Origin: Cycas panzhihuaensis
Lineage: Eukaryota; Cycadophyta
NCBI GenBank assembly: GCA_023213395.1
Contig: CM041465.1
Location: 53,327,741 to 53,391,740 of the forward strand
DNA length: 64,000 nucleotides
Direction of reading: 5' to 3'
Of the stretch, positions 11,504 through 23,995 are shown in pieces. The position numbers and the translations under genes are program-made. Positions within the stretch are counted from its first letter, which is position 1. The number at the start of each line of letters is the position of its first letter. The notes below the pieces were generated by a model. It worked only from the letters and a program-made list of their open reading frames with translations. It had not been told where the DNA came from and searched no databases.

Positions 11504-11609
11504 ACTCTATCTCATTCGTAAAAACCCCTTATGGGCGTGAAAGGACAAGAGTAAGTCTCAACTCTATCCCATTCGTGAAAACCCCTTGTGGGCATGAAAG
11601 GATAAGGGT
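11504..11609 (+). repeat. Two-copy direct repeat in E1 3' untranslated region
   Basis: ACTCTATCYCATTCGTRAAA and the following 30 or so bases occur twice head to tail, at 11504-11560 and 11561-11609. E2 has the same pair at 27599-27706, so the duplication predates both insertions. Its function is not known. Confidence 0.75.
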
Positions 11610-11895
11610 TGTATCATTTTAGAAAATTAAAACCTGTGAAAACCTGAAAGGGCATGGGGGATGAACAAATGGTATATGGAGACTCAGTAGATTTTAGCTA
11701 TAAAATTCATTATATTGATTGACTATTTGGTTTCATTTAAAGAGCCACTGCCCAGGTTAATAGATTAGAAAATTTGTGGGTTTTCTTCCCCATGAGGGTT
11801 TCCCACGAAAGTGTCATAGTAGTTTGCTTTATAAGAGGCTCAAATGAAGACCTCATAGGATAGAATAAAATAGGATGAAATGACCTTCTACCATT

Positions 11896-11906
11896 AATGG
11901 GGAGAT
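11896..11906 (+). other. E1 polypurine tract
   Basis: AATGGGGAGAT abuts the TG of the 3' LTR. E2 has AAGGGGGATAT in the same place. It would prime plus-strand DNA synthesis. Confidence 0.75.
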
Positions 11907-12204
11907 TGAAAAGGGTTAATATCACAAGGTCATTACATTAATTGATTATTTCTAAAAAGGGTCTTAAGTGAACTTTAAATTAGACCACTTAAGTGAAATG
12001 CACTTTCATGTGCATTATGTATAATTTTATTTCACCTAACTCTAATGCCCCCTTTCTCAATATAAAAGTAAAAGATCAATGGACAAGATTCATTCTTACC
12101 TCCCCATTTTGTGAGAGCTACTTTCTTTCTCTCAAGTCTCTCTTGCTCCCATGTTTACCTTTGTGTTTAGTGCATGGAGATGAAGGATGGATCCACTCTT
12201 TTCA
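11907..12204 (+). repeat. E1 3' LTR
   Basis: Starts TGAAAAGGG and ends TTTTCA. TATA box at about 12058-12066. Followed by the TSD ACCTC. Confidence 0.93.
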
Positions 12205-12209
12205 ACCTC
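12205..12209. repeat. Right TSD of E1 (ACCTC)
   Basis: Exact match to 5528-5532; also the first bases of the resumed element D. Confidence 0.9.
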
Positions 12210-13740
12210 ACCTTATCACTAGTGTCAAGATGATACTTCTATTCAGTGAGGTATTGTACAATATCCCCATACCATTCACTATTAGCCAATAGATAGGGGG
12301 ACGAGTCTTGAATGGAAAGGATAAGCTCATCTGATAAGGAATCATTAATAGGAGTGTTTGAAGAGTTAGGAATGGGGACATCAGCTAGCTACTTAGTGAC
12401 CACCATCCCCTTCTTCTACTTCTTATTAATGATTTGGAGATCATATTCTTGAAGGAGGATGGCCCACTTTCCAGTCCTACCCATTAAGTTAGATCAGGTT
12501 AGGAGATATCTTAAGGGATCATATTAGATGATCACTTAAGTGGTGTTAACGAGCAAGTAATGCCTAAATTTCTTGGTTGTGTAAACTAAGGCAAGGTATT
12601 CCTTCTTGGTAGGGGAATAATTGAGCTTAGTAGTAACTAAGGTATGACTGATAAAATAGATCATCCTCTTAGTTCCCAAATCATCCTCTTGGGCAAGCAT
12701 AGCCTTCAAGGATTCATTAGTAGCCTAGGTGTAAAGGATAAAAGGTCAATCGAAGAGAGGAGATGCCAAAATTGGGGCAAAAACCAAGGCTCTTTTGAGC
12801 TCTTAGAAAGCTTCCTAGGCTTTTGGAGACCAAATAAATAGGCCCTCCTTCTTCAATAAGTTAGTGAAGGGTTTAATGTTTATGGTGAAGTTTGCCAATA
12901 AACACCTGAGGAAACCCAACCTGCCTAAGAATGACTTGATTTGCCATTGAGTCTTAGGAGGAGACATGTCAAGGATGGCCTTGGCTTTATCAGGGTCATT
13001 CTAGATTCATTCTTTTAAAACAATGAAACCTAAGAGTTTGCTAGCTATTATGGAAAATACACATTTAAGAGGATTTAGACTAATATAATATTTGTGACAC
13101 CTAGTAAAGATGACGCGTAAATCATTAGGATGATAGGCCCTTTTATGTGAAATACCCATCATGTCATCCATGAAGACCTTGAGGGTTTTATTTATGAGGT
13201 TATAGAAGATAAATTACATCGCCCTTTAGTAAGTGACACCTATATTTTTTAGTCCAAAGGGCATCACTTTGTAAGTGAAGATATCCTAAGGAGTAGTGAA
13301 GGCCATTTTGTGATGGTCTTTAGAAGAAATCTAGATCTGATTGTACCGAGAGAAGCCATCCATCAAGGACATGACTTCAAATCTAGTGGTTTAATTGATA
13401 ATTTGATCGATAAAAGATAAAGGGAAGTTGTCTTTGGGATATGTGTTATTGATATCATGGAAATCAATGCATATCTAAATCGTCCCATTCTTTTTAGCAA
13501 CGGGAATAATATTTGAGACCCACTTAGGGTAATCGATGGAGGTGATCAACCCTGCATCCAAGAGTTTCTTAACTTCTATCTTCATGGTGGCATATAGTTT
13601 AGGATGGAGGGGGTGCTTCTTTTGCTGTATGGGGTAAGCACCTAGAATAATAGTAAGGTTATGGGTTACAATGGTATTATCTATTCCCTTCATGTCAGTG
13701 TAATCCCATGTGAAAACATCACGAAACTCCTAAAAAAGAA
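12205..13740 (-). pseudogene. D reverse transcriptase and degenerate RNase H, broken
   Basis: Reading the minus strand, the RT begins with the conserved lead-in MKGIDNTIVTHNLT and HPKLYATMKIEVKKLLDAGL (13475-13693). The catalytic box FMDDMMG at about 13155-13175 is intact. The RNase H part (about 12300-13000) has FILYT-x-ATNESL where an active enzyme would have a catalytic Asp, as also seen in A, so it is of the inactive connection type found in Tat elements. Frameshifts and stops, mainly TAG, occur throughout. Integrase is missing because F interrupts D here. Confidence 0.82.
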
Positions 13741-14640
13741 GGGTGTATTCCTTTATTTCTTTAGGGGAACACTCTACTCCCACATTGATGACTTTTTTAG
13801 GAGTAAGTACAATGTCCTTAGTTGCCCCCATGCACATGGAATTCCCTTCCTTGAAATGGATGGAGGGTTGGTTAATAAGAAGGGATGAAGTGGGATTAGG
13901 CAGACTTGGGTTAGCTAGGGGTGGCCCAAGGTCTAGAATCGTCTAGTAACTAAGTCTATGGTAACCAGGAGAGAATTTGGGCATGGAGCCCATTAGGTGA
14001 TCTAATAATGCCTTACCATTCTTGAAGTAATCTATCCCTTGGATAGTTATACTTAGAGAAGATGAGAAATAAGAAGGAGAAGGAGTGGCAGGACCATAGT
14101 GATCAATCCACCACTCAATATAGTCACAGAACTCTTCAAAAGACTTGGAGGACAATCTCCTGTGGTGGATGATATGAGGTTCCCTCACCTCACTACTCAA
14201 GGAGGGTGACGAGGTGGAAGATGAAGTGAGATGGAAAGTCACATAAGGAATGGGGGTAGTGGCACATGACTGGATGAGAGGACTAGGCTCCTCAATAGAA
14301 AAAGCTTCAAGTTAGGACCTGAAATAAAGTGAATGCCACCTACTCATGTTTAGAAGGGATATGGGATGAGGGAGGTTCTCATCCTCACCATCAAACTCAT
14401 CGTCACTCAACACGACGAGGTACCCATAACTTCCTACACTAATAGGGGCAAAATGAATGAGGTTAGAGGAAGAAGATGAAGGACCCTCTTCTGAATAAGA
14501 TGTGTGCTAGGGATGTCAATAGAGCAAGCAAAAGCATGGGTGGATGGACCTTTATTGCCTTTCTCCATATCATAAACCACTTGAAAGGATTGGTGTGATT
14601 GCTTAGTGGGAGGAGGATCCTAGGAAATAATATTCATTCG
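13741..14640 (-). pseudogene. D protease-RT linker
   Basis: An acidic, Ser-rich linker matching A 41620-42310: GIDYFKNGKALLDHLMG near 14000-14060 equals DYFEDGEALLEHLAG in A. The open piece 13943-14242 is the best preserved. No domain is recognised. Confidence 0.6.
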
Positions 14641-15728
14641 TCCTTCATGGAAGAATTTAAGTTGTCCCCAATGAGACAAACACATGGCTTCTATCTGATC
14701 AAGTCATGGACATCCTAACAAAAGATTGTAGTCCACATCTACATTGAGGACCATAATGTCAGTGAGAATGGTTTTATCCTCAAGGGTAAGAGGAATGGAG
14801 ATAGACCCTAAGGGCGTCTTTTTGCTATCATCATAGCCTTGACAATGCCATAGGACCAACTCGAGAGTCGCTATGCCTAGCTCTTGCATAATACACAAAG
14901 GCATAGCATTGATGGAAGAACTATTATCTACGATAGTTCTTCAAAGAGTACACTTAGGAGTGCCTATGGATATAGTGAAAGGGTAGTACCATTGGCATTC
15001 CCTTTCATTTATTAGTGGGGTATCTTTAAGGTCAAATAAGATGATGGGTTTATGACTTAGTACAATACCCAAAGCATGAATGAAAGCGTCAATTAGTCCT
15101 AAAGTCTCCAAGAGGAGAGAATGTTGCTCAGGACAATTCCTCAAGATGTCCATCATGGATATCCCTGCAACCATGGTATGAAGCTCGTCTACGATGGAGA
15201 AGGGTTTCTCCTTCCCAGTGGGTTGGGGAAGTGCCCTTTAAAAATCATAACAATTGGGGAGAATGAGGATCATCTTAGGGAGTAGTAGAATCTCTAAAGG
15301 AGGGTTCTCCAAAAGAGGGTTAAGCTGATAGGAAGAATAGGCACCTATGGCCTCTTTGGCCACTTGAGACCAGGTCAAAGCATACAAATGTGTGGTCTCA
15401 AACATCTAGATAACTCTCTTTCCCTTATCTTAGGATCAAGAGGGAGAAGGGGTTTGATGACGAGAATCAGAAGAGGTGGAAGAGTTCCTTGTCCCCTTTC
15501 CCTTAGCTTGTGTGGGACGAGGGTTAGGGGATCTCCCCTATTTTGATTCCCCTTTTGTTAGGTGTGCTGATCTCGTTCCCTATATTTGGGGAAGGGATCT
15601 CTATGAATAGGTTGGTCTAGATTAGTCTTAGATGACTATTTAGGAAAGAAGTCATGATGTGGGGTAGATTTGGAATGTTGCACCCTACATCGCTAATACT
15701 CATTGAAACATTGGCCATGAATAGAGCA
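14641..15728 (-). pseudogene. D aspartic protease region, broken
   Basis: Minus-strand pieces 14941-15174 and 14704-14904 carry the Tat protease blocks: MDILRNCPEQHSLLLETL, the active-site segment VDNSSSINAMPL (D-N-S in place of the D-N-G of A), LGIATLEL, and the closing YNLLLG motif of retropepsins. A stop separates the two pieces at the RTIVDN segment. The protein would process the Gag-Pol polyprotein. An Arg/Ser-rich spacer lies upstream toward gag. Confidence 0.75.
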
Positions 15729-17890
15729 CTATTTCTTCTCTAAGGAAGAGTTCATCTTTCTTGTTTGAGAAGTGCAGGTATTTTCATTCTTGGAAGGCAT
15801 TGTTTGGGAGACTTGATGAATGGGTTTATGAGATGTTGGTGATGAAGGAGGAGCTTGGAGTTTAAGCTCCTTCATCATACGTTTGAAAGAATGTATGGTA
15901 GAAGTCAATGGGTTCAAAGCCTTCTCTATCAAATGGGTTGAAGACTTAGAAGGTTATTGAGTTTTGGTATCACAAGACAGAGGGGGTGCCTCACGTTGTT
16001 GCGGCAACCTAAGGGGTTTCTTAAGACTTGTTTGGATCTCAATAGCCTCAAGGGCCAAACATTTGGCTATAGCGGATTCATATGTTGTTGCCCCCATCCT
16101 AAGGACCTCAACATGCACCTTAGGATGAAGAGCATCTACAAAAAGATTTATTTTCAACTCCTTAGGTAGGGGAGCCTTTATGGAGTGAAGGAGATTGTGT
16201 AAATGCCCAACAAAGTTATGATTCATTTCCTCATAACCTTGTTTAAGAGATGAAAGGGCCTTCATTCCACTCTTGAAGGGGTGAGCAACATCAAAGTAGT
16301 TGATGAACTCATCTATGAGCTATTGGAATGAGTGAATTGAATGTGCAGGAAGGCGATAGAACCACTTGAGGGCATCACCTTGTAAGGAACATGGGAAGAG
16401 CTTCATTAGAATATGATTATAGGTCTAATATTTGATACACACCATGGAAAAGCTCTTAACATATTCTGTTAGGTCTTGAGAAGAGGTCCCATTGAATTTT
16501 GATACCTGAGGAGGATGAGGTAGTAAGTTGGTCCTTAATGCCTTGATGGACAAGGGGGTTGACCTACAGTCCATGAAGGGACAGGCCCTTGGTTGAACTA
16601 TTAGGTCAATAAAGGATGAAGGAGGAGGTGGGCAAGGGTGTACAAACCTTCCTTGGGAAGTTTGATTGAAAATGGGATATAAACATTCTTCCACTTAGTG
16701 GGAGAGGACTAAGCCTATGTGTGAGTGGACTGGAACAGAGGTAGATGGGTAAGAAGGACCCATCCCCCCTTGAGGGTATACCCCTTACTGAAAGGGGACT
16801 TGGAAGAAGGCGCTTTGAGGAGGGACTTGGCCCACTTGTGAAGGTACCACATATGAAGAGATGTAAGAAGAAGGAATAGATGGGTACAGAACCATAATTT
16901 ATCATATCGGCCACTCGTAGGTGGCACAACCCTATATGGGTAAAAGGGGTCCACCCCATAGATAGGAAAAGGATTCTCTTTACCATGACCCCATGGTTGG
17001 GAAGTGTATCTTGAGGGCATGCAAAGAGACAAACCCTTAGGTTGACCTTGGTAACACGTGGGGATTTGCCCCACATGGCTAGAGGAAGGGAGACATGTAG
17101 GCCCCCTAGGTCTAATGGAAGGTGGATTAACCATAGTTGGTTGGGGCGTGGTTGCTTGAATGGGAGGAGGTATACTCAACCAAATTTAGGAGGTGGGCAT
17201 ACCTCGAGTAGCCCCTAAAGGGTGTGAGCTACAAGAAGAGGAAGAAGCAATGAGGGATGGCCCCATTATAGATAATAAAGTTGAGTGGGATGAGTATGGG
17301 GGTGTGGACAAGGAAGAGAGGGACACCATGCTTCACAAGATGTTTTCCAACCACTTGGGAGGTGGTTGGAGACTAGTGGCTTGGAAGCATTGATTAAGCA
17401 CTTCCACCACATATGCAAGAGGGGTTCCTACTTACTTGTATGAGGTTGAAGGCTCCTTATACAAAGTAGACCCCACAAGGTGATCCTCATGGGCATCGTC
17501 ACCAAGATGGTGATACCCCATAGGGGAAGAAGCTTCCACATCATGAGTGGAAAGATGATGGACATGTGGGTGCTCTTAGCCACCTGGATAGAATATGGGA
17601 TCTTCACCCTCTTTAATGGGACCTTGGAAAGAAGTTGAAGTTTGTTGGGTTTCAAAAATATAGGTATGGTATACCTAATCCAAAGAGAATCTCTCTATAG
17701 TTGATTTAGAATTAGACAATGGAAGGGAAGAATAGGGTGAGTCTTCCAAATAAGAAGGGAGACCTCACAAATGACAAGAGAATCATCGTATATAAGTCTC
17801 TCATAAGATTTAGAAGAAAGAGAGGTAATGGAATGAAAGATGTTGGGGGTTCCCCAACAAATCGAGAAGGACTACTAAAGGAGAGGTAAC
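15729..17890 (-). pseudogene. D gag, broken
   Basis: Minus-strand pieces match A and B gag in order. These are the Pro/Gly-rich N-terminal half (16715-17179, with YTSQPWGHGKENPFPIYGVD), the LPPHPPEVPKFDGTSSQD-like lead-in (16425-16694), the capsid core (15954-16265, with LKQGYEEMNHNFV and LHSIKAPLPKEL), and the basic tail (15729-15932). Stops and frameshifts separate the pieces. The extreme N-terminus between 17200 and 17890 is recognisable only weakly. It formed the particle coat. Confidence 0.78.
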
Positions 17891-17931
17891 CCTAATAGAA
17901 TGGAAATTAGGATGGATCCTTTACTAATAAG

Positions 17932-17950
17932 TCCTCAGTATGGTCGCTAG
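17932..17950 (-). other. D primer-binding site
   Basis: On the minus strand TAGCGACCATACTGAGGAC directly follows the LTR end. B has TGGCGACCATACTGGGGAC. The TGGCGAC...CTGGGGA form is nearest to the tRNA-Arg type described for plant Ty3/gypsy elements; the exact tRNA is not proven here. Confidence 0.65.
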
Positions 17951-19347
17951 TGGAAGCGCACCTCTGGGGATCACTAGATGTAAAGGGATCAAGGCTACAC
18001 AATTGCTAATCAAAGGGCTTAAGGATCCTTAGAAGTGGGGGGAAAAGATCACCCACCAAGGGTGTCCATGTGTTAAAACATAGGTTCGAGGACCCATAAA
18101 TGACACATAAACCTTCCCTTTAGATAGGTACCTTCTTAGATTTGAGATGGGTAAGGGCTTCCTTAGTTTGTTGAGTAGTCTCAAAGGGACTCTCCTATCA
18201 TAACAGGTCAAGGAAGGAGAGATAAGATGAAAGGGTGCTTTTCCCAAGAAGGAGGGAAAATAATAGGTAGACCCTAATGAAGAGGGGGTACCTATGGACA
18301 AGAAAGAGGTAGCAAATGGTGAGGGTACAAAAGGAGGTTCGGTAGAAGAACCAACTCCTAAATGGGGTAAATCAAATGGATGCCTTACCGAAGGGCACTT
18401 AGAGGAGGGTGCTCCTAAGGTTTCCATGCACTAGGTGGATGGCTAAGTGTGTATGATGCTTTGCGATATGCTTTCATTTTGTTTCAAGTGAGTAATGTAG
18501 TGATGTGAAGAGGGAAAAAGAACAATAACAACACTCTCATTTGACTCTCGCTTCCTCTCTCTTTTTTATTTTATGAATGATAATAGAAATAAAGGAACCA
18601 AGAGGAGGAGAAATCACATGAAAGGAGTGTAACAATTAATGCAAGCTGCCCTAATAGTGCAGGGGGAAAGAGAAGTAATAATAGAGGGGTTTAAATCCCT
18701 TTATATCCTTATCCTAGCAAATATAAGAACATGCAAAAAGAAAAGAATGGGAATGCAGTAAAGGGGTTAAATAGTTTCACTATTCTTTGCTAAAGATGCA
18801 AAATGGTATACTAGCTTAAGCTACCCTCCCTTGCATGCCTATGCAATAAGAGAAGGGAAAGGGTGTAGAGTTCATGCCTACTAATGAAAGGGGTGATTTC
18901 CCTTCCTAAGGGATGCAAAATGAATAATCCATAAGTAGGATGAAATGCATGCAACTTTTCTTTTTTTCTTTTCTTTCAAGAGGAGGGAAAAGGGATAAGA
19001 AAGAAGGTATAATAAAAAGAGGTGTACCTGGAACCGTAATGGTTGGTATAACATGCCCTTCTCCTTTCTTTGTAATCCCTCTACTACTTCTTCATGCTCC
19101 TTGCCATGGTTGATATTGTAGGAAGAGTGCTGGCGGGGCTTCCTTACCTTCCTCGAAGAGCTTATGTGGAAAGAAATGAAAAAAAGGAGTTGGAAAGGAA
19201 AAGGAAAGTTCAAAATAAAGAAACAAAAGTAAATGGAGTATATGTACCTTTTGTGATAATTCTCACTTACTAAAAAAGTAGAAGCTAGATAACAAGTTGG
19301 TTTCCCCTTCCATGGGATGGTAGATGTACATATAAAAGCAAATATTC

Positions 19348-19350
<3 letters not shown>

Positions 19351-19422
<72 letters not shown>
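19351..19422. repeat. (TA)36 microsatellite in the D LTR
   Basis: About 72 bp of pure alternating TA. No other LTR copy in the window has it, so it expanded in D or its lineage. The length may be imprecise in the assembly. Confidence 0.95.
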
Positions 19423-19423
<1 letters not shown>

Positions 19424-20509
19424 TGAAAGAAAAGCATCGCCTTATTTAAGTGCTTTTAAATGGAAACAATGTGTTGTTCAAACCCTATTTTATATGCGTG
19501 TGAAATGCTCAAGCAACTTTTAGGGAAAAGGAGGAAAATGGGGAAGAAAAGGAGAGTCTCATAATGGTCAACCCTCCAAATAAGGCACCTCCACATGCTC
19601 AATTACTCTAAACCATCGGATCAAACAAGAGATTATAGCTCTCAAGCAAATGAAATGGCAACAAAGTTTGCAAGAAGTAGAAGTTGTGGAAAAAACTATA
19701 GAAGCTACAAATGTTGCAAAAGTTGCAATACACAACATTTGCAAGATTAAGTAAGAAACTTGTAAACTACAAGATTTGCTAAAGCAAAGCAGATTTTGAT
19801 GGTATATGAGGGCTAGTTGTAGGTATTGCAAGCAGATACCAACACTACAACCAGCAAAGTCCCCTCACCTTAAGGATTTTTAGGCGTGCAAGATTGGCAT
19901 AAGATGGGAGAAGTTGTGAAGGGTAGGGGGTTGCACTAGAGGAGGTGGCCAAGAGGGTTAGAACCCTAGCCTTAAGCTCCTCTCTCCCATTCTAAAATTT
20001 TCCCACAACCTTCTTAGTGGAAACCCAAAAGAAACCTTAAGAGGTGAGGAGGGTGAGCCAAGAGAAGTAAGGGTTTGCCTTCCTTTAGGAATGATCCAAA
20101 GAATAAGTGCATAGAAGAGGTTTTTAGTAAACCTAGAACAATATTCATAAAACGCTACTATTAAAAGGAGGAAACAACATAGTGCAAGCCTAAAATCCCT
20201 ACTAAAACCAACTTAGAATAGATTTTACCTCATAGATTAGTTGGGAAAGAAGGATCTCTCTTGATGGATGGGGGAAAGTTCCCTTTAACATTAAAAGAAG
20301 GTGTCAAACCTATAGAAAACTTAGTGTGGTGATTAGAGAGAGTACTTAAGAAGATAACCCTACTCAGATTAGACTGTTGCAGACCTACAACTTAGGGTTT
20401 TTACCTTAAGGAAGAAGGAGCCAAAAGAGGAGAGTAGGAAGCAACTAGAGGAGGCATTTCTTTCTTTCAAAAATGAACCAATAGGAAGCAAATAAGCTTA
20501 AAATTAGGT

Positions 20510-20518
20510 TTTTATACC
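20510..20518 (-). promoter_or_regulatory. LTR promoter TATA box of D
   Basis: Minus strand GGGTATAAAAACC, equal in context to F at 3420-3432. Decayed GGTAC repeats lie about 130 bp upstream, as in F. Confidence 0.55.
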
Positions 20519-21222
20519 CAATCCTAGCCTATCAAGTAATTGGGAATCACCCTAGGTAGGAAACAACTTGATGCCACGTGTTTATTTTATAATTAGCATA
20601 AAATTGGCCATTACTAGGCTGGGATTTTAAATGGATAATCACACTATGTGAAACTTCACAATACTGTAGAGTTTACTGCAATATCATAAACAGTGCTACA
20701 ATGCACTCAAAATAAGGTAGAAAAAATAAAAGGGGGCCTCCTAAGGGGGTCCTGGACCTCGAAAGAGTAGAATAGTGGGTTATCAGGGAATCTAAGAGAC
20801 TTTAAGTGCTGGTGGGACCATAACAAGTAAAGAAAAGGTGGCGATTAGGCCCCAACATGAGACTAATAGTAGGTGAGGAGGTGATTAGGCCTACATGGGT
20901 TATTGGGGATCACACTATACCAGAAAGGTGCTCAAAAGCAAGTTATGGGAGCTAGAGTACTTGATAATATTATGGAGGTATAAAGGAGGGCCATTCTGTA
21001 TCATGGGATGTTTGTCTTGAGTCGTCATAGGCTAAAATAATAGATGCAAGCACAAGAGAGTAGGCAAGCCATGCATATCAACCGTATAGATAATTAATAC
21101 CATGAAAAATGTGTCTAATGAATATTAATTACATTCTGAAGTAAATGAGAGGCGATGTTAGAAACATACCTATGCTTACTTAAGAGGTGTCATTCATGTC
21201 TATTCGTGATAGCTAGGAAACA

Positions 21223-23027
21223 CCTTTCTCTTTTACAGGTTTAAAAGTATAATACAAGGAGTTCTAAGGCCTAAGGATTCCAATCCTTTGGTCATCATTT
21301 ATGTGTATCTCATTCTTCTTTCCTTTCCCCTCCTTTTGTCTATTTAACAAAAGAAAATGGTGCCAAATTTTTTTTAGCATTTAGAAGAATATTTATAAGG
21401 GGAGGCTCTCACTTCAATTTTTTTTTAAGAATTTGGGGTCATATATAATATCCATCATTGTATACTCTTACCTTACTCGTATTAGGATCCCGGTGATAAA
21501 AAAATAATGGAAATTTTATATGGTATCATGTGTTAATGAGATCTTTATAAGCTAGATTTTTTATAAAAATAAAAATCTACTTACTTAAATTCATAGGTCT
21601 GCTAAAATTTTCACATAACTCTAATTGAACTAATTCTACTAGTAAAATATGTGCCTCTGAGTCTAATTTCCAGCATAAAAAATGGCATAAATTTCGTTGT
21701 CGTATGAGAAAATTATTGTTATTTTAGTGAACAACAATTATTTTTAACAAGGAGTTTGGAACAATATATTTTGTTCACTTTGTGGGACTATTAAAAAATT
21801 TGTAGAGATTATTTAGACCAAATTCTACTTTCTAAATATGTGGCTATGAGTCTAGTTTATAGCATAAAAATTAGCACTCAATTTTGTTATTGTGGGAGGA
21901 ATTTATTACTATTTTAGTGAAGACTCTTATTTTGTTAAAAAAAAAAGAAAAAGTGAAGAAAATTTCTTCCCTTTTTTTAAGGCTTCAAAGCTCATTGTAA
22001 AAGTGAGTGGAAAAACCTAGATCAAAGCAATATCTGGTGTCCTTACTCACTTATCATCATTTTATTTCAGCACTCCAAAATCACCTCAAGTGTGCACTCC
22101 AAGCAAGTACTCCAAAAGAACTCTATTTTCAGATATATGTACGTTTGATGCAAATTCGATAATCTTTTTACTTTCCCTAAAAGGAATGTATTATGTATGT
22201 TCTTTTCTACCATCTTATACCTATTCACACACTTTCCAAGGTTGAGATATCTTGGTTGGTAGAATGTTATGCTATAAAGATAGTGTGGGTTTCAAGTTGG
22301 GACTAGACTAAACCAAAATATTGGTAACCAACCAAGAAAACTGAAACTTTAATACAAGATTAAAATATACCTAGTCTAATATCCATCATAGCCATGGGTA
22401 TGCACGCACCATTCTTTAAAGAAGGTATATAACTACTCATTAGTGGATTAGGTGAGTATTAAGAGTACCTGGGCTCCATTATGACTTGGATTTCATTACC
22501 AAGTACAATTATGGGTATCGTGGGTGAAGGCCAACTTAATTGTACCAGAAACCTATACATCCCTTTAACAACCTTAACTACATATTGGATACAAGTTAGA
22601 GGTTATTGGGTTGATTACACATCTTACATTTGAGCTTCAAATTATTTACACTCAATAATGTCAACTTCTACATTGACCTATAATCTTGCATATTGATCAG
22701 TTACTTATTTATAAATACTGATCTAGAATGTAATCACAATCATAGTGCTTCTTATATTCTTACTGCGTTAGGTTAATATTTACCACAAGTGTTAGTAAAT
22801 TTTTATCATAGTGCTTCTCATATTTCAGCTACACTAGGTTAATATTTATCACAAGTGTTGATGACTTTTCTCTAAGTTTCTCCCTTTATCTTTAAGTAAC
22901 CATTCTCAGTTCTTCTTCCTTCTGCTACGCTATTTCATTGTATCTCCCATTTGTAAATAATGATTGGTCATTTATTTCCATCACTTTTATAGTCCCTTAT
23001 TCATTTCCTTAGTTCTCAAAAGATACC
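21223..23027 (+). other. E2 leader (with right target site of D, CCTTT)
   Basis: No gene is seen. The first five bases are the presumed right TSD of D. About 21228-22020 aligns to E1 5996-6790. About 22020-22950 has no counterpart in E1, so either E2 gained or E1 lost roughly 0.9 kb. The stretch has AT-rich direct repeats near 22740-22860 (CATAGTGCTTCT...TATT twice). Confidence 0.6.
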
Positions 23028-23995
23028 ATGTCTTTATAGTTTAAGAAAAATATGAACTGCATTCTTAAAGGAAAAGAAAATTAGGATATACAATTCACTA
23101 GTCTTAGAAATACTATAAAGTATGAAGGTCTTTGGAGAGATCACCTATAACTTACACCAATTATTATTGCCACTACTACCACAACTACCTCTAGAGGAAC
23201 TCCTCTATCTCCTCCCACTAAAGCTATAGCCAAATGCTAATGGAAACTTAATGACGATAAAATCTGTGCAAGGATATTTCTTGTCATTGATTATTCCCTG
23301 CATAATCTCATTGATAAAGTTGTATATGATATAGCATAAAAAGTTCTTAAAGTTCTCAAGAAGAACTTTGACACTAAATCAAACTTAGAATTTGTTCACT
23401 TAGTGTTGAAGATGAATAAATTGAAAATGGAAAAAGAACATGCAAGTGAGATAATCAATCTCTTTTGTCCCATCAAGTAAGACATCGATAAAGACTTCAA
23501 GACTCAATGCATTATATAGGCTTTCTTAATTCAATTATATCTCCATATCCTAGATTATAAAAATCTATTATGAAGTCTTCAATCTAATAGCACCTTGAAG
23601 ACCCTAAACTTTGAGAATTTTGCTAATAAATTCATCAAATTTGATAAGACCTTTAATACTAACTTTTCCACTATATCAAATCTAGCTGATGCTACTTTTG
23701 AAGTGGAAGAAGATATTTTTTATACCAAAAATCAAGGTTAATCTTCTCACAGAGGTGGTAATTCTTATAGAAGAGGCAGAAGTAAACAACAAGGACAACA
23801 TCCTCATGGTCAACAGGCTCCTCAATATGAATAAAAATAATCTTTAAGGCCAAGGCCAAAATAATCAACCTAGACCTAAATCCAACAATTAGAGATAATT
23901 CAACCAGCCCAATACTTCTTATAGGACTAGAAATCAAATAATTGTATGCCAAAGGTGTCATAGAAAATGACACTATACCAAAATTTACAGAACTT
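23028..23995 (+). pseudogene. E2 gag, broken
   Basis: The ATG at 23028 aligns to 6916 of E1. The capsid portion follows with many stops; no long open stretch remains. The zinc knuckle at about 23950-23995 reads CQRCHRK-stop-HYTKIY: a stop replaces the Gly and the last Cys is Tyr, so RNA binding would be lost. It would have supplied the particle coat. Confidence 0.72.

Larger units (their letters stand above)
5533..12204 (+). mobile_element. Element E1: Ty1/copia retrotransposon, structurally complete, decayed
   Basis: The element has two 298-bp LTRs (TGAAAA...), a tRNA-Met-type primer-binding site, gag with a zinc knuckle, protease, integrase, reverse transcriptase and RNase H in copia order (integrase before RT), a polypurine tract, and an exact 5-bp TSD. 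By eye the LTRs differ at about 22 of 298 positions, so the insertion is not recent. The coding frame carries many stops, mostly TAG or TAA at former Gln codons, and cannot yield a polyprotein. It lies inside element D. E2 is a second copy of the same family. Confidence 0.93.
12205..21222 (-). mobile_element. Element D: Tat-like Ty3/gypsy, 5' two thirds present
   Basis: On the minus strand from 21222 the order is 5' LTR, primer-binding site, gag, protease, RT and RNase H. The pol sequence then breaks at the E1 and F insertions, and integrase and the 3' LTR must lie left of the window. The right end, AGCTAGGAAACA on the plus strand, is the family LTR start reversed. It abuts CCTTT (21223-21227) and then copia E2 leader, so D inserted in E2. 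D is very decayed: frames are short and AT-rich, with many TAG codons. Confidence 0.85.
17951..21222 (-). repeat. D 5' LTR (about 3.3 kb)
   Basis: Bounded by TG of the LTR end (17951, next to the primer-binding site) and the family LTR start at 21222. At 3272 bp it is the longest LTR seen here, partly because of an AT microsatellite in it. It has a TATA box at about 20510-20518 (minus) and decayed GGTAC-type repeats at about 20645-20705. Several ORFs inside (for example 18029-18427, 18881-19213) have no counterpart in other copies and are not called as genes. Confidence 0.78.

Noticed and set aside
19317-19523. 68-codon ORF with a long Ile-Tyr run.
   Set aside because: It is a translation of the (TA)n microsatellite in the D LTR.
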